NCBI GenBank assembly: GCA_946482005.1
Contig: CAMLPV010000008.1
Coordinates: 55,806-119,805, forward strand
From: an uncultured Gilliamella sp.
Lineage (GTDB): Bacteria; Pseudomonadota; Gammaproteobacteria; Enterobacterales; Orbaceae
Direction of reading: 5' to 3'
DNA: 64,000 bases
Within the stretch, counting starts at the first letter, position 1; each line of letters begins with the position of its first letter. The notes under the pieces were generated by a model. It saw nothing but the letters and a program-made list of their open reading frames with translations. It was not told the DNA's origin and did no database searches. This document shows positions 33,281-44,852 of the stretch, piece after piece. The position numbers and the translations under genes are program-made.

Positions 33281-34420
33281 ATGAAACGTAATCTATTAGC
33301 AATCGCAATCCCTGCGCTATTAATTGCAGGTACAGCTAATGCTTCTATTGAAGTATGGAACAAAGATGGTAATAAAGTTGACTTTTATGGTCGAGTTTAT
33401 GCTTTAAACTATATTACCGATCGCGACAATCAAACTGGCGAAGGTGACAAAACTACCGCTCGTTTAGGCATGTCTGGACAAACTCAAGTTACTGACAGTT
33501 TAACCGGTTATGGTCGTTGGGAATATGAAGCAAAAACTGGTAAAGATGCAGATAACGAAACTCGTTATGCATTTGCAGGTTTAAACTTTGGTGATTTTGG
33601 TTCATTCGACTATGGTCGTAATGATGGTGTGTTAAAAACCTTAACTTCATATACCGATGTTTTACCTGAATTTGGTGGTGATGCATCAGATAATAATCTT
33701 TATGCTTTAACTGCACGTACTAAAGCTGTAGCAACTTACCGTAACTCAGATTTCTTCGGTCTAGTTAATGGGTTACGCTTTGCTGTTCAGTACGCTGACA
33801 ATGGTGATAATAGTTCAACTAGTCATTTCAATGAACATGCCCGAAATGGTCACAACAGTGCCGAAGCATGGGGTTCTGTAGTAGATTGGGATGTGCTTGA
33901 CACAGGTCTATCTGTCGGTGCTGGTTATGCACAAACAGGTGGTCATAAAGATGCTAAATCATGGTCAGCAGGTGTTAAATACGACAACAATAATGTGTAT
34001 TTAGCTGCACTATATATTGAAGGCAAACAAAAATATGGTTGGGACAATGCTACAACAGCGCGTCGTGCGGATGATTTAAAAACTAAAGGTTTTGAATTCG
34101 TTGCACAATATGGTATCGACTTTGAAGTTGGTCGTTTAACTCCATCTTTAGCTTATATCCAACATAAAGTTAAAGATGCATCTAGCTTAACAAGTGATGC
34201 AGGCCTTAAAGGTAATGATCTGGCTAAATATGTTGATGTTGGTCTAACTTATGATTTCAACAAAAACCTACAAGCTATCATTGATTACAAAATCAACTTG
34301 TTAGATAAAGATGATATTGGTGCTCGTCGTGCTCTTTACGAAGACGGTGCATTTACTAAATCACAAATTAAAGCTACAACTAAAGATACCGTTGCACTTG
34401 GTTTAATCTATCAATTCTAA
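33281..34420 (+). CDS. OmpF/OmpC-type porin, tandem paralog
   Basis: Near-identical N-terminus to the 31823 porin. Confidence 0.9.
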   Translation: MKRNLLAIAIPALLIAGTANASIEVWNKDGNKVDFYGRVYALNYITDRDNQTGEGDKTTARLGMSGQTQVTDSLTGYGRWEYEAKTGKDADNETRYAFAGLNFGDFGSFDYGRNDGVLKTLTSYTDVLPEFGGDASDNNLYALTARTKAVATYRNSDFFGLVNGLRFAVQYADNGDNSSTSHFNEHARNGHNSAEAWGSVVDWDVLDTGLSVGAGYAQTGGHKDAKSWSAGVKYDNNNVYLAALYIEGKQKYGWDNATTARRADDLKTKGFEFVAQYGIDFEVGRLTPSLAYIQHKVKDASSLTSDAGLKGNDLAKYVDVGLTYDFNKNLQAIIDYKINLLDKDDIGARRALYEDGAFTKSQIKATTKDTVALGLIYQF

Positions 34421-34443
34421 TTGGTTGTAACTTGTTAAATTCT

Positions 34444-34468
34444 AAAAAGGCACTTCGGTGCCTTTTTT
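34444..34468 (+). terminator. Rho-independent terminator with TTCG loop
   Basis: AAAAAGGCAC TTCG GTGCCTTTTTT. Confidence 0.9.
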
Positions 34469-34558
34469 ATTATCGATTGATCAATAAATATCCCTTGCAC
34501 TTTAATTCATACTCTGTTAAAAAATTAAAAAAAATTATAAAGAATTAGGACAACAAAA

Positions 34559-35017
34559 ATGCGTTATACCACTCGTAAATTACCAGCAAAAAAAAATATT
34601 GCATTAGTTGCGCATGATCACTTGAAACAATCGCTATTAAATTGGTGTCAAAAAAATCGGGAAGAGCTTGCACATCATAATTTATGTGGAACAGGGACAA
34701 CGGGCACTTTAATTAAAAAAGAAACAGGATTAAATATTACCCCAATGCTTAGTGGTCCAATGGGCGGTGATCAGCAAATAGGCGCATTAATTGCGGAAGG
34801 TAAAATTGATATTCTTATCTTCTTTTGGGATCCACTTAACGCTGTCCCACACGATCCAGATGTTAAAGCGTTATTACGGTTATCAACAGTTTGGAATATT
34901 CCAGTTGCAACCAACCAAGCTACTGCCAATGCATTAATTCAATCGGCCATATTTAAACAAGAAATTGATATCGAAATTCCTGATTATCAAGGTTATTTAG
35001 CTGAAAGAGTTGAATAA
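34559..35017 (+). CDS. mgsA: Methylglyoxal synthase
   Basis: [39 protein letters not shown]. Confidence 0.95.
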   Translation: MRYTTRKLPAKKNIALVAHDHLKQSLLNWCQKNREELAHHNLCGTGTTGTLIKKETGLNITPMLSGPMGGDQQIGALIAEGKIDILIFFWDPLNAVPHDPDVKALLRLSTVWNIPVATNQATANALIQSAIFKQEIDIEIPDYQGYLAERVE

Positions 35018-36229
35018 ATGCCAATACCATCCCAAATTCGCAAGACTGGCAGACAAATACTATTGTTAGATAATTTGTTTATTGTCTTAGGTTTTTACGT
35101 TGTTTTTCCTCTGGTTTCGACTCATTTTGTAAGTCAAGTCGGATGGAGTGCTCTATTTGTCGGTTTTGCTTTAGGTTTTCGACAATTTGTGCAACAAGGT
35201 TTTGGAATTATTGGTGGGGCGATAGCTGATCGTTTTGGTGCAAAACCGATGATTGTTGCTGGAATGTTTTTGCGTTGCGTCGGATTTATTTCGATGGCGG
35301 TTGCTAGCGAACCTTGGCTATTGTTACTTTCTTGTTTGCTTTCAGCATTAGGAGGATTACTCTTTGATCCCCCTCGTATGGGATTAACCATTAAATTCAC
35401 TCGTCCACATGAGCGTGGCAAATTTATTTCGCTATTAATGATACAAGATAATGCAGGTGCAGTTATTGGTGCGCTTATTGGTGGGATTTTAATTGATTAC
35501 GACTTTCATTTAGTCTGTTGGTGTGGGGCTTTTATTTTCTTCTTGTGTGGTATTTTTAATATTTTCTTTTTGCCAGCTTACCACATAGCCATAGGTAAAG
35601 CGCCAATCATCAATGGTATGAAAATGGTTGTTAAAGATAAAAAATTTACCCGTTATGTGCTTACTTTAACCGGTTATTATGTGTTATGGGTACAGATAAT
35701 GTTAATGTTACCGCTCACTATAACCCAAGTATCTGGTAGCCCTAGTTATATAAAATGGATGTATGCAATTCAAGCTGGTATTTCACTGTTATTACTTTAT
35801 CCACTTGCGCATTTAAGTGAAAAATATTTTAGATTGGATCAACGTCTTAAATTCGGTCTGTTCTTGATGTCATTTGCTTTTATCATTATCGGTTTTACGA
35901 CACATTTATCCATGCTTTTAACACTAATTGCACTTTTTTATTTAGGGGCAATTGTTGCTGAACCTGCCAGAGAAACTTTATCAACGGTTTTAACAAACCC
36001 TAAAGCTAAAGGCAGTTATATGGGGTTTAGTCGGTTAGGGCTGGCTCTAGGCGGATTTATTGGTTATACCGGTGCGGGATGGCTTTATGATATTGCCATA
36101 GAGATTGGTTTTCCACACCTACCTTGGATTATATTAACCTTTATTGGTCTATTAACATTAGCGTATTTACAGTACTTATTTAAAGACGAACCGCCAATGG
36201 TTCGCATTAAGATGAAAAAGATTGGTTGA
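35018..36229 (+). CDS. mdtH: MFS transporter MdtH-like
   Basis: MdtH-like MFS sequence, [13 protein letters not shown]. Confidence 0.75.
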   Translation: MPIPSQIRKTGRQILLLDNLFIVLGFYVVFPLVSTHFVSQVGWSALFVGFALGFRQFVQQGFGIIGGAIADRFGAKPMIVAGMFLRCVGFISMAVASEPWLLLLSCLLSALGGLLFDPPRMGLTIKFTRPHERGKFISLLMIQDNAGAVIGALIGGILIDYDFHLVCWCGAFIFFLCGIFNIFFLPAYHIAIGKAPIINGMKMVVKDKKFTRYVLTLTGYYVLWVQIMLMLPLTITQVSGSPSYIKWMYAIQAGISLLLLYPLAHLSEKYFRLDQRLKFGLFLMSFAFIIIGFTTHLSMLLTLIALFYLGAIVAEPARETLSTVLTNPKAKGSYMGFSRLGLALGGFIGYTGAGWLYDIAIEIGFPHLPWIILTFIGLLTLAYLQYLFKDEPPMVRIKMKKIG

Positions 36230-36986
36230 TTTCACCATTTTTAAACAAGATTGCTTCATTTGCGTTAAGTTTATTCCAAGTCTCATTTGATGTTAAAGGT
36301 AAAGTCGAAATAATGGTTACTACATCATTAGGTGTTGTATGTTTTTGAAAATCAATTTCTACATCTTCATCAAGTAGTTTTGCTTTACCAAAGGGAGCTC
36401 TACGGGTTATCCAATGTAGATTAGTGGTACAGTAAGCAAAGACAAATTGCCCATCAGAAAGTAGCATATTAAATATCCCCAGCTTACTGAGATTATCAGC
36501 ACAAAGCTTTATAAAGCGAAATAAGGCTAAATCATCAGTAGGTTGTTGTGGATACGTTTGATGCAGTTGGTTAATTAAATAACAAAAAGCATATTCGCTG
36601 TCTGTTTCACCGACGGGTTGAAAAAGACCTGTTTCAAGATTTTGGTAATCAGTTAATTGACCATTGTGGGCAAAAGTCCAATTTTTTCCCCACAACTGAC
36701 GCGTAAATGGATGGGTATTTTCAAGTGCGACTCCGCCACGATTTGCTTGTCGAATATGTGCAACTACAGCCTTAGACTTGATAGGATACTCTTGAACCAT
36801 TTTGGCGATCGCAGAGTAACTACAAGGCTCAGGATCTTTGAATGTACGGCAACCTTTTCCTTCATAGAAAGTGATTCCCCAGCCATCTTTATGGGGACCT
36901 TTATCCCCACCTCGTTTAATTAAGCTGGTAAAACTAAAACAGATATCCGTTGGCACGTTAGCGCTCATACCCAATAGTTCACACAT
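36207..36986 (-). CDS. Class II glutamine amidotransferase (YafJ-like)
   Basis: N-terminal Cys after Met ([14 protein letters not shown]), [18 protein letters not shown]. Confidence 0.85.
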   Translation of the reverse strand: MCELLGMSANVPTDICFSFTSLIKRGGDKGPHKDGWGITFYEGKGCRTFKDPEPCSYSAIAKMVQEYPIKSKAVVAHIRQANRGGVALENTHPFTRQLWGKNWTFAHNGQLTDYQNLETGLFQPVGETDSEYAFCYLINQLHQTYPQQPTDDLALFRFIKLCADNLSKLGIFNMLLSDGQFVFAYCTTNLHWITRRAPFGKAKLLDEDVEIDFQKHTTPNDVVTIISTLPLTSNETWNKLNANEAILFKNGEINQSFSS

Positions 36987-36987
36987 T

Positions 36988-37566
36988 TTATTTGGCCATC
37001 TCTTTTTCAATAAGTAAAATAAGGATATGGATAACTTTGATATGGATTTCTTGTACGCGATCAGCATAGCCAAAATGTGGAACACGGATATCCACATCTG
37101 CAAGTCCATTCATCTTACCGCCATCTTTGCCCGTTAGTGTAATGATCTTCATGCCTTTTTGTTTAGCCGCTTCAATGGCTTTAATGACATTGGTTGAATT
37201 GCCTGATGTTGAAATACCGAGTAACACATCGCCTTTGTTACCCACACCTTCAACATAGCGTGAAAAAATGTAATCAAATCCATAATCATTACCTACACAT
37301 GAAATATGGCTTACATCCGATATTGCAATTGCTGGATAGGAAGGACGATTATCACGAAAACGACCCGTTAACTCTTCAGCAAAATGCATGGCATCACAAT
37401 GAGAACCGCCATTACCACACGACAATACTTTACCGCCTTGCTTAAATGAATCGGCAATTAATACCGCTGCTTGTTGAATAGCTTTAAGATTTTTTTCATC
37501 CGAAACAAAGTTTGTTAGTACATCAATTGCTTGGGTTAATTCGTTTCGAATATTGTCAATATACAT
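36988..37566 (-). CDS. gmhA: Sedoheptulose-7-phosphate isomerase
   Basis: [38 protein letters not shown]. Confidence 0.95.
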   Translation of the reverse strand: MYIDNIRNELTQAIDVLTNFVSDEKNLKAIQQAAVLIADSFKQGGKVLSCGNGGSHCDAMHFAEELTGRFRDNRPSYPAIAISDVSHISCVGNDYGFDYIFSRYVEGVGNKGDVLLGISTSGNSTNVIKAIEAAKQKGMKIITLTGKDGGKMNGLADVDIRVPHFGYADRVQEIHIKVIHILILLIEKEMAK

Positions 37567-37946
37567 CAGTCCTACCTCGTAATTAAAAAGCTTTATCACC
37601 ATTGTAGTTTTTTCCTAACTGCTTGCAAGCGATAATAAAAATTAAATTACAAATTTTGTAAAAAAGTTTTAGGTAAGGCATATGTTTAAGTAAAAAAAGA
37701 AGAGGAATTAAGCAAATTAGCTCATTAATTGCATAAATTTTTTATGTTAACGAATGAAAAAAAATTATTGTGCATTAATAGACAAAATATTTGTATTTCT
37801 TTTACCAATAAATTGTTAGATAAAGCTTGTTCGAAGCGTTATTTGCCAATAGGATAAGCTGTTAATTTGTGATACAATTTCACAAGAAAATTTTCACAAA
37901 TAAAGATAGTGAAATTGCATTTAAAATCAATAAATAAGGAATTAAC

Positions 37947-38417
37947 ATGCAAACTGTTACAGGTCAAGTTGCTGCACCCAATGCTAAAGTTGCCATTATT
38001 GTAGCTCGATTTAATCAATTTATTAACGAAAGTTTGGTCAACGGCGCTGTCGATGCGTTGACTCGTATTGGTCAAGTTGACGAAAAAAACATTACCATAA
38101 TTTGGGTGCCAGGTGCTTACGAAATTCCCTTAACTGCTAAAGTTGCTGCGCAATCAAAAAAATACGATGCAATTGTGGCGTTAGGTACGGTTATTCGTGG
38201 TAGCACAGCGCATTTTGACTTTGTTGCAGGTGAATCAAGTTCTGGATTATTAAATGCAAGTTTGGATTATACCATTCCGGTAGGATTTGGTATTTTAACA
38301 ACCGAATCTATTGAACAAGCTATTGAACGTGCAGGTACAAAAGCTGGCAATAAAGGTGCCGAAGCAGCGTTAACTGCATTAGAAATGCTAAATATTATTA
38401 AAGCAATTAAGGAGTAA
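37947..38417 (+). CDS. ribH: 6,7-dimethyl-8-ribityllumazine synthase
   Basis: [44 protein letters not shown]. Confidence 0.95.
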   Translation: MQTVTGQVAAPNAKVAIIVARFNQFINESLVNGAVDALTRIGQVDEKNITIIWVPGAYEIPLTAKVAAQSKKYDAIVALGTVIRGSTAHFDFVAGESSSGLLNASLDYTIPVGFGILTTESIEQAIERAGTKAGNKGAEAALTALEMLNIIKAIKE

Positions 38418-38421
38418 TTTA

Positions 38422-38841
38422 GTGGCATTAGTTAATCCTCGTCGTCGGGCAAGAGAGTGTGCAGTACAGGCCATTTACTCTTGGCAAGTGTCTAGAAACG
38501 ATCTTGCTGATGTTGAGACCAGTTTTATTGCAGAACAAGATATGAAAGGTGTTGATACTAAGTATTTTCGAGAACTATTACATGGTGTTGCTAAAAACAC
38601 TGCAGAATTAGACGAAAAAATGGCTCCTTATCTCACTGAACGTAAAGTCGAAGAGCTAGGCCAAGTAGAACTTGCCATATTACGCATTGCACTTTATGAA
38701 TTAATGAAGCGTCAAGATGTACCTTATAAAGTAGTGATAAACGAAGCGATAGACCTGACTAAAACATTCGGTGCAGCTGATAGCCATAAATTTGTTAATG
38801 GCGTATTAGATAAGATAGCCCCAACCATCCGAACGCGATAA
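38422..38841 (+). CDS. nusB: Transcription antitermination factor NusB
   Basis: [29 protein letters not shown]. Confidence 0.95.
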   Translation: MALVNPRRRARECAVQAIYSWQVSRNDLADVETSFIAEQDMKGVDTKYFRELLHGVAKNTAELDEKMAPYLTERKVEELGQVELAILRIALYELMKRQDVPYKVVINEAIDLTKTFGAADSHKFVNGVLDKIAPTIRTR

Positions 38842-38862
38842 CCGATTAATTGTGAGATTGAT

Positions 38863-39912
38863 ATGACCGACAATACTGAAAAAAGTAAACCAACTATTTT
38901 TTACGCTAAACATAGCGAGCCTAAAAAACACTCTCGTGCTAATAAAGAAAAATCAACTGGATGGAAAGATAAGCGTAAAAATGATGCATTTCAGTCTAAA
39001 CCGAAACGTGATCGTAATGACCGTATTGAAACTTTTCAAGCACGCAGTGATAGACCTAGGTTTGCAAAAAAAAGTATTGTTATTGAATTAAATCGATCTC
39101 CATCAGAAATTGAACATGATTCACCATGGCAGAAGAAAGTACGTGCCAATGATCAAACCCCGACATTTGGTTATGACGGATATCGACAACGCAAAGAAGA
39201 AACCTTAGTTTACAGCGAAAATAGCTGTAAAGCGGTATTCAAACATCGACGCAGTGCCATCGTTAAATTGTTTATTATCCAAGAGATGACTTATCAGTTT
39301 AAAGAGTTAATCAATTGGCTAGTTCAAGAGCGTTTAGGTTATGATATTGTTTCTAATGAACAGCTTAATAAAATAACTCAAACACAGCATCATGGTGGAG
39401 TCTGTTTAATTGTTAAAAAACGCATTCCATTAACCTTATTAAATTATTTAGAACAAAAAAGTGATGCCGATAAGGATTGTATTTTAGCGATTGATGATGT
39501 TAATAACCCGCATAATCTAGGTGGATTAATAAGGAGCGCAGCTTTTTATCGTGTAAATGCTGTCATGTTACGTCAAACAAATCTGCTTGATAGTGGCGCT
39601 GCAATGCGAGTTGCTGAGGGTGGTATAGAAGCAGTTGAATCCATTAAAAGTGATGACTTTGTTGCTTCGCTTGATATGTTAAAGCAACAAGGTTATCAAA
39701 TTGTTGCTTTACTACCTTGTCAAACCAAATCGGTTGCTTCGAGCGAATTACATAAAGTTCAATTTAATAAAAAGGTTGCTTTAGTTATTTTTCAGCAAAT
39801 TAATATGAAACTTGTCAATTGTGCTGATGTCGTTGTACATTTGAAAGGTAATGATAATATGCCGGCACTGAATATTTCAGTTGCTACAGGGATTTTATTA
39901 TCAAATTTATAA
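38863..39912 (+). CDS. SpoU-family tRNA/rRNA methyltransferase (YfiF-like)
   Basis: LAIDDVNNPHNLGGLIRSA motif with basic N-terminal extension. Confidence 0.8.
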   Translation: MTDNTEKSKPTIFYAKHSEPKKHSRANKEKSTGWKDKRKNDAFQSKPKRDRNDRIETFQARSDRPRFAKKSIVIELNRSPSEIEHDSPWQKKVRANDQTPTFGYDGYRQRKEETLVYSENSCKAVFKHRRSAIVKLFIIQEMTYQFKELINWLVQERLGYDIVSNEQLNKITQTQHHGGVCLIVKKRIPLTLLNYLEQKSDADKDCILAIDDVNNPHNLGGLIRSAAFYRVNAVMLRQTNLLDSGAAMRVAEGGIEAVESIKSDDFVASLDMLKQQGYQIVALLPCQTKSVASSELHKVQFNKKVALVIFQQINMKLVNCADVVVHLKGNDNMPALNISVATGILLSNL

Positions 39913-40075
39913 AAATATTGAATTATAATTTTATTAGGTATTATCAAAATGTTACACTGAAGAATCTGAAAAGTTCTTTGGTGAAATCTATTTAATAGCA
40001 TCATTTGATTAGAAATAGCTTTTTTTTTCTGTACATTGTTAACTAGTAAAGCATATAAATGTGTTGGTGTTTGTT

Positions 40076-41011
40076 ATGACGTATGAGTATAAAGTTGGTT
40101 TAATTTTTGGTAAGTTTTATCCTTTACATTGTGGTCATATCTATTTAATTGAAAAAGCAATGACACAAGTTGATGAGCTGCATATTTTTTTGGGTTGTGA
40201 AGCAACACGAGATAAAGAACTTTTTGATAAAAGTCATCTACCAAGACAACCTCAAGTTAGCGATCGTTTTTCATGGTTAAAAGAAACGTTTAAAGATCGT
40301 CATAATATTCATATACATATTTTAGATGAAGCGGGCATTAAATCTTATCCAAATGGCTGGAAAGATTGGAGTGATCGTGTTAAACAGATTTTATCTAAGC
40401 ATAAAATTAAACCAAATGTTGTATTCACTAGTGAACCACAAGATGTCAAAGATTATGAATTCTATTTCGATTGCCCAGTAATTATTGTTGATGCTGATCG
40501 TAATTTTATGAACATCAGCGCGACGCAAGTTCGCCAAAATCCTTATAAAAACTGGTCATTTATTGCTGATGCGGCTAAACCATTTTTTGTCAAAAAAGTC
40601 GCAATTATTGGCCAAGGTAAATTCAATGAGTTATCGCTACAACTGGCCAATATTTATAATACGCAACATGTCAGTAATGGTTACATTAACTATATAGACC
40701 GAGAGATTTCAACTCCATATAATCAACGTTATCTTAGTGAAACTGATTATATTCGCATTGCAATTTTACATGTGGAACGACTCTCAAGAGCAGTAGCAAA
40801 TAGCAATAAACTGCTTTTCACAACGATTGACTTTGATACATTAGCTCAATATTACACACAGATTTTTGAAAAAGAAAATCAAGTGTTGAAAGGGCTGAAA
40901 GACAGTTATCATTTCGATTTAGTGATTCATCAAAATGATCTCGATCCTAATCATACTCATGCACAACATTTTGAAACGGTAAGCAAGATGGTTGAAGCAT
41001 TATTGATTTAG
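40076..41011 (+). CDS. nadR: NadR-like NMN adenylyltransferase; HTH absent, kinase P-loop not recognisable
   Basis: GKFYPLHCGHIYLIEKA, ISATQVRQNP; C-terminal region starts KVAIIGQGKFNELSL. Confidence 0.7.
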   Translation: MTYEYKVGLIFGKFYPLHCGHIYLIEKAMTQVDELHIFLGCEATRDKELFDKSHLPRQPQVSDRFSWLKETFKDRHNIHIHILDEAGIKSYPNGWKDWSDRVKQILSKHKIKPNVVFTSEPQDVKDYEFYFDCPVIIVDADRNFMNISATQVRQNPYKNWSFIADAAKPFFVKKVAIIGQGKFNELSLQLANIYNTQHVSNGYINYIDREISTPYNQRYLSETDYIRIAILHVERLSRAVANSNKLLFTTIDFDTLAQYYTQIFEKENQVLKGLKDSYHFDLVIHQNDLDPNHTHAQHFETVSKMVEALLI

Positions 41012-41073
41012 TTCATCACATTTATTCATGCTTATGTTAAAATAAGCTAAATCTTTGTGATAGGTAAATTTTT

Positions 41074-41850
41074 ATGTCTCAATCATCTGACAATCAAGAT
41101 AATACAAATCAAGAAAAAATTGATTTTGGTTATCGGCAAGTCTTAAAAGAAGAAAAAGTTAAACGTGTCGCCGATGTATTTCATTCTGTTGCAGATAAAT
41201 ATGATGTAATGAATGATTTGATGTCATTTGGTATTCATCGTATTTGGAAAAAAATCACCATTGAATATAGCAGTGTGCGCAAAGGTCAAAAAGTGTTAGA
41301 CCTTGCTGGTGGAACGGGTGATTTAACTGCAAAATTTTCTCAACTTGTCGGTGATAATGGCTTAGTTGTCTTGGCAGACATCAATGAATCCATGTTAAAA
41401 GTTGGACGTGATAAACTGCGCGACAAAGGCCTATTTAAAAATATCGAATATGTACAGGCTAATGCTGAAGAATTACCTTTTGCGGATAACTATTTTGATT
41501 GTATTACCATTTCGTTTGGTCTTCGCAATGTTACTGATAAAGATAAAGCATTACGATCTATGTGGCGGGTATTAAAGCCGGGTGGACGTTTACTCATTCT
41601 GGAATTTTCTAAACCACAATACAAAATTCTTAATAAAGCTTATGATCTTTATTCCTTTACCATGTTACCATTAATGGGCAAAATTGTGGCAAACGATTCT
41701 GATAGTTATCGTTATTTAGCTGAATCAATCCGCATGCATCCAAATCAAAATACCCTAAAAAAAATGATGGAAGAGGCAGGCTTTGTCGATGTTAAATATC
41801 ACAACATGACAGGTGGAATTGTCGCATTACATACCGGCTTTAAATTTTGA
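41074..41850 (+). CDS. ubiE: Ubiquinone/menaquinone methyltransferase
   Basis: [16 protein letters not shown], typical UbiE. Confidence 0.95.
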   Translation: MSQSSDNQDNTNQEKIDFGYRQVLKEEKVKRVADVFHSVADKYDVMNDLMSFGIHRIWKKITIEYSSVRKGQKVLDLAGGTGDLTAKFSQLVGDNGLVVLADINESMLKVGRDKLRDKGLFKNIEYVQANAEELPFADNYFDCITISFGLRNVTDKDKALRSMWRVLKPGGRLLILEFSKPQYKILNKAYDLYSFTMLPLMGKIVANDSDSYRYLAESIRMHPNQNTLKKMMEEAGFVDVKYHNMTGGIVALHTGFKF

Positions 41851-41864
41851 AGCGATGACAAATA

Positions 41865-43406
41865 ATGACATTTTTTCGACTTTATAAAATATTAACAGTA
41901 TTTCATGCTTATCGTTTGAATGAGCTTTTGCCAGCACATCGTTTATCAAAATGGCTACGCTTTTTATTGCTTTGCCTATTTTGGGTAAAACCGAAAGCCA
42001 AGCAACAACCAATTGGTGAACGTTTACGTCAAGCTTTACAAGAGTTAGGACCGGTTTGGATAAAATTTGGGCAGATGATCTCAACTCGGCGTGATGTGTT
42101 ACCCAAAGACATTGCGAATGCATTAGCAAAATTACAAGATCAGGTCGATCCTTTTGACGGTAAAATTGCTAAACAACTTATTGAACAAGCACTTGAACAA
42201 CCCATCGACTATTATTTTACTAATTTCGATGAAAAACCATTAGCGTCAGCATCAATCGCTCAAGTGCATACGGCTACATTAAAACATAGTCAAGCTGAAA
42301 TCGTAATCAAGGTATTACGTCCTAATATTATGCCAGCAATTCAAGCTGATATTGGTTTGATGTATTGGGTAGCAAAACAATTTACTAAACGTATAAAATT
42401 TGGTGAGAAACTGCGTGCTGTTGAAATCGTACGAGATTATGAATCAACACTATTAAAAGAGCTTGATTTACTGCAAGAGGCTTATAATACTGCTAGATTA
42501 CGAGAAAATTTTATCAATAGTAATATTTTATATATTCCTTATGTATATCAAGAGTTATGTCGTAAGAACGTCCTTGTTGAAGAACGAGTGAAAGGGGTTC
42601 CTATTGCCAATGTTGAGCAACTTAAACAACATAATGTCGATATGAAATTACTTGCCCAACGCGGCGTTCAAGCTTTCTTTACTCAAGTCTTTCGTGATAA
42701 CTTTTTCCATGCGGACATGCATCCAGGTAATATTTTTGTTGATATCTCTGATCCTAATGATCCTCGTTATATCGGGATTGATTGCGCAATTGTTGGCATA
42801 TTAAGCAATGATGATCAGCGTTATCTTGCTGAAAACTTCTTAGCTTTTTTTAATCGCGATTATCGAAAAATAGCCGAAACCTATATTGCTTCTGGCTGGG
42901 TACCTGAAACAACAGATATTGTGGCTCTTGAAAGGGCTATGCGAAATGTTTGTGAACCTGCTTTTGCCAAACCACTGGCCGAAATATCATTTTCACACAT
43001 TTTATTGCAATTGTTTGAGGTAGCTCGGCAATTTGAGATGGATATCCAACCACAATTAATACTGCTTGAAAAAACGTTATTTTATATTGAAGGATTGGGT
43101 CGCCAGCTTTATCCTGAACTTGATCTATGGAAAACTGCCAAACCTTTTTTAGAAAAATGGTATGAAGATAAATATAGTGCGCAAAAGCTATTACAACAAG
43201 CATGGGAATCATTACCGCAATGGCGAATCATTTTGCCTCAGTTACCAGCGAAATTGAATGATTATGAACGAATAACCAAACAGATGAATACCCAATTAAA
43301 ACAAATTAACCAAGAGTTACAACAAAGTAAAAAATGTCAGCAATATTTAATGACAATACTTGCTTTAGTTAGTGTTGCGGGTATTGCATTGCTTATTATT
43401 CATTAA
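41865..43406 (+). CDS. ubiB: Ubiquinone biosynthesis kinase-like protein
   Basis: LGPVWIKFGQMISTRRDVLP, ABC1/ADCK family, C-terminal TM. Confidence 0.95.
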   Translation: MTFFRLYKILTVFHAYRLNELLPAHRLSKWLRFLLLCLFWVKPKAKQQPIGERLRQALQELGPVWIKFGQMISTRRDVLPKDIANALAKLQDQVDPFDGKIAKQLIEQALEQPIDYYFTNFDEKPLASASIAQVHTATLKHSQAEIVIKVLRPNIMPAIQADIGLMYWVAKQFTKRIKFGEKLRAVEIVRDYESTLLKELDLLQEAYNTARLRENFINSNILYIPYVYQELCRKNVLVEERVKGVPIANVEQLKQHNVDMKLLAQRGVQAFFTQVFRDNFFHADMHPGNIFVDISDPNDPRYIGIDCAIVGILSNDDQRYLAENFLAFFNRDYRKIAETYIASGWVPETTDIVALERAMRNVCEPAFAKPLAEISFSHILLQLFEVARQFEMDIQPQLILLEKTLFYIEGLGRQLYPELDLWKTAKPFLEKWYEDKYSAQKLLQQAWESLPQWRIILPQLPAKLNDYERITKQMNTQLKQINQELQQSKKCQQYLMTILALVSVAGIALLIIH

Positions 43407-43474
43407 TCGTTACTGTTGGAATCTTATTATTTAAGTGTATAATTTAAATCTCAACTTTATTGGAGATAGATATC

Positions 43475-43690
43475 ATGATGCCAAGCTTGCCTCAACTACT
43501 CATATTAATTGCTGTTGTTGTGTTATTATTTGGAACTAAAAAGTTACGCTCGTTGGGCTCTGACCTTGGTGCATCAATTAAAGGCTTTAAAAAAGCCATG
43601 AATGATGACGATGATAAACCCGAAAGCAGTAATTCAGCGAAAGTTGAAAATCTTGATTCAACTGATGACAATAATTCCAAAAAAGAGTAA
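43475..43690 (+). CDS. tatA: Sec-independent translocase TatA
   Basis: [38 protein letters not shown]. Confidence 0.9.
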   Translation: MMPSLPQLLILIAVVVLLFGTKKLRSLGSDLGASIKGFKKAMNDDDDKPESSNSAKVENLDSTDDNNSKKE

Positions 43691-43693
43691 CAC

Positions 43694-44035
43694 GTGTTCG
43701 ATATCAGCTTTGGTCAGCTATTATTAGTATTAATTATTGGACTGGTTGTATTAGGACCAGAGCGATTGCCTGTTGCTATTAAAACGGTTGCTGGTTGGAT
43801 AAAAGTACTGCGCCGTATGTCAGCAACAGTGCAACTGGAATTAAACAAAGAACTAAAATTGCAAGAGTTGCAAGACAGTTTAAAAAAGGCTGAACAAAGC
43901 GGTTTAAAAGCACTGACTCCAGAAATTCAGGAATCAATTGATGACTTAAAACGCGTAACAGAATCGCTACAAAAAGAGATCGATTCGGCCACTCAATTGG
44001 ATCCTCAAATTCACTCAGATAAAGATAAATCATGA
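43694..44035 (+). CDS. tatB: Sec-independent translocase TatB
   Basis: [31 protein letters not shown]. Confidence 0.95.
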   Translation: MFDISFGQLLLVLIIGLVVLGPERLPVAIKTVAGWIKVLRRMSATVQLELNKELKLQELQDSLKKAEQSGLKALTPEIQESIDDLKRVTESLQKEIDSATQLDPQIHSDKDKS

Positions 44036-44805
44036 CTGACGACGCTACACAACCTTTAATTGGACATCTTGTCGAACTCAGAACACGCCTACTACGTTGT
44101 ATTATTTGTATATTAGTCGTATTCAGCGGTTTACTCTATTTTTCTAATGATATTTATCATATTGTGGCAAATCCACTTATCAGTCAGTTACCACAAGGTA
44201 GCAGTATGATAGCAACAGATATTGCCGCGCCATTTTTTACCCCGATTAAATTAACGGCTGTAGTGGCAATATTTATCTCAATTCCTTATGTACTTTACCA
44301 AGTCTGGGGATTTGTTGCGCCAGCGTTGTATCAGCATGAAAAACGCTTAGTTATGCCATTAATTGTATCAAGCACTGTTCTTTTTTATCTTGGCATTGCT
44401 TTTGCCTATTTTGTCGTATTTCCACTGGCGTTTTACTTTTTTATCCACACGGCACCGATTGATGTGGCGATAAATACTGATATCACAAAATATCTTGATT
44501 TTGTGATGACACTTTTTATTGTATTTGGTTTCGCTTTTGAGGTTCCTGTTGCTATTATATTACTTTGTTGGACAGGCATAACTACACCTCAAAGCCTACG
44601 TAAAAAACGCCCGTACATCATTGTAGGGGTGTTTGCTGTCGCTATGTTTGTCACACCTCCTGATGTCTTTTCTCAAATTTTATTAGCTGTACCTATCTGT
44701 CTGCTTTTTGAAATCGGAACTTTCTTTGCACGTTTTTACCAACCACGTAAACACGAAGATAGTGAAGAAGATGCTTTTGTATCTGAAGATGAAAATGAAA
44801 AGTAA
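44032..44805 (+). CDS. tatC: Sec-independent translocase TatC
   Basis: [18 protein letters not shown] overlap with tatB. Confidence 0.95.
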   Translation: MTDDATQPLIGHLVELRTRLLRCIICILVVFSGLLYFSNDIYHIVANPLISQLPQGSSMIATDIAAPFFTPIKLTAVVAIFISIPYVLYQVWGFVAPALYQHEKRLVMPLIVSSTVLFYLGIAFAYFVVFPLAFYFFIHTAPIDVAINTDITKYLDFVMTLFIVFGFAFEVPVAIILLCWTGITTPQSLRKKRPYIIVGVFAVAMFVTPPDVFSQILLAVPICLLFEIGTFFARFYQPRKHEDSEEDAFVSEDENEK

Positions 44806-44852
44806 TAACAGATGACTATGATTTAAATAACCAGTAAGGATAACTAATCATA

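Noticed and set aside
37875-37917. CAATTTCAC/GTGAAATTG inverted repeat upstream of ribH
   Set aside because: Short AT-rich repeat, no match to a known FMN element; insufficient evidence
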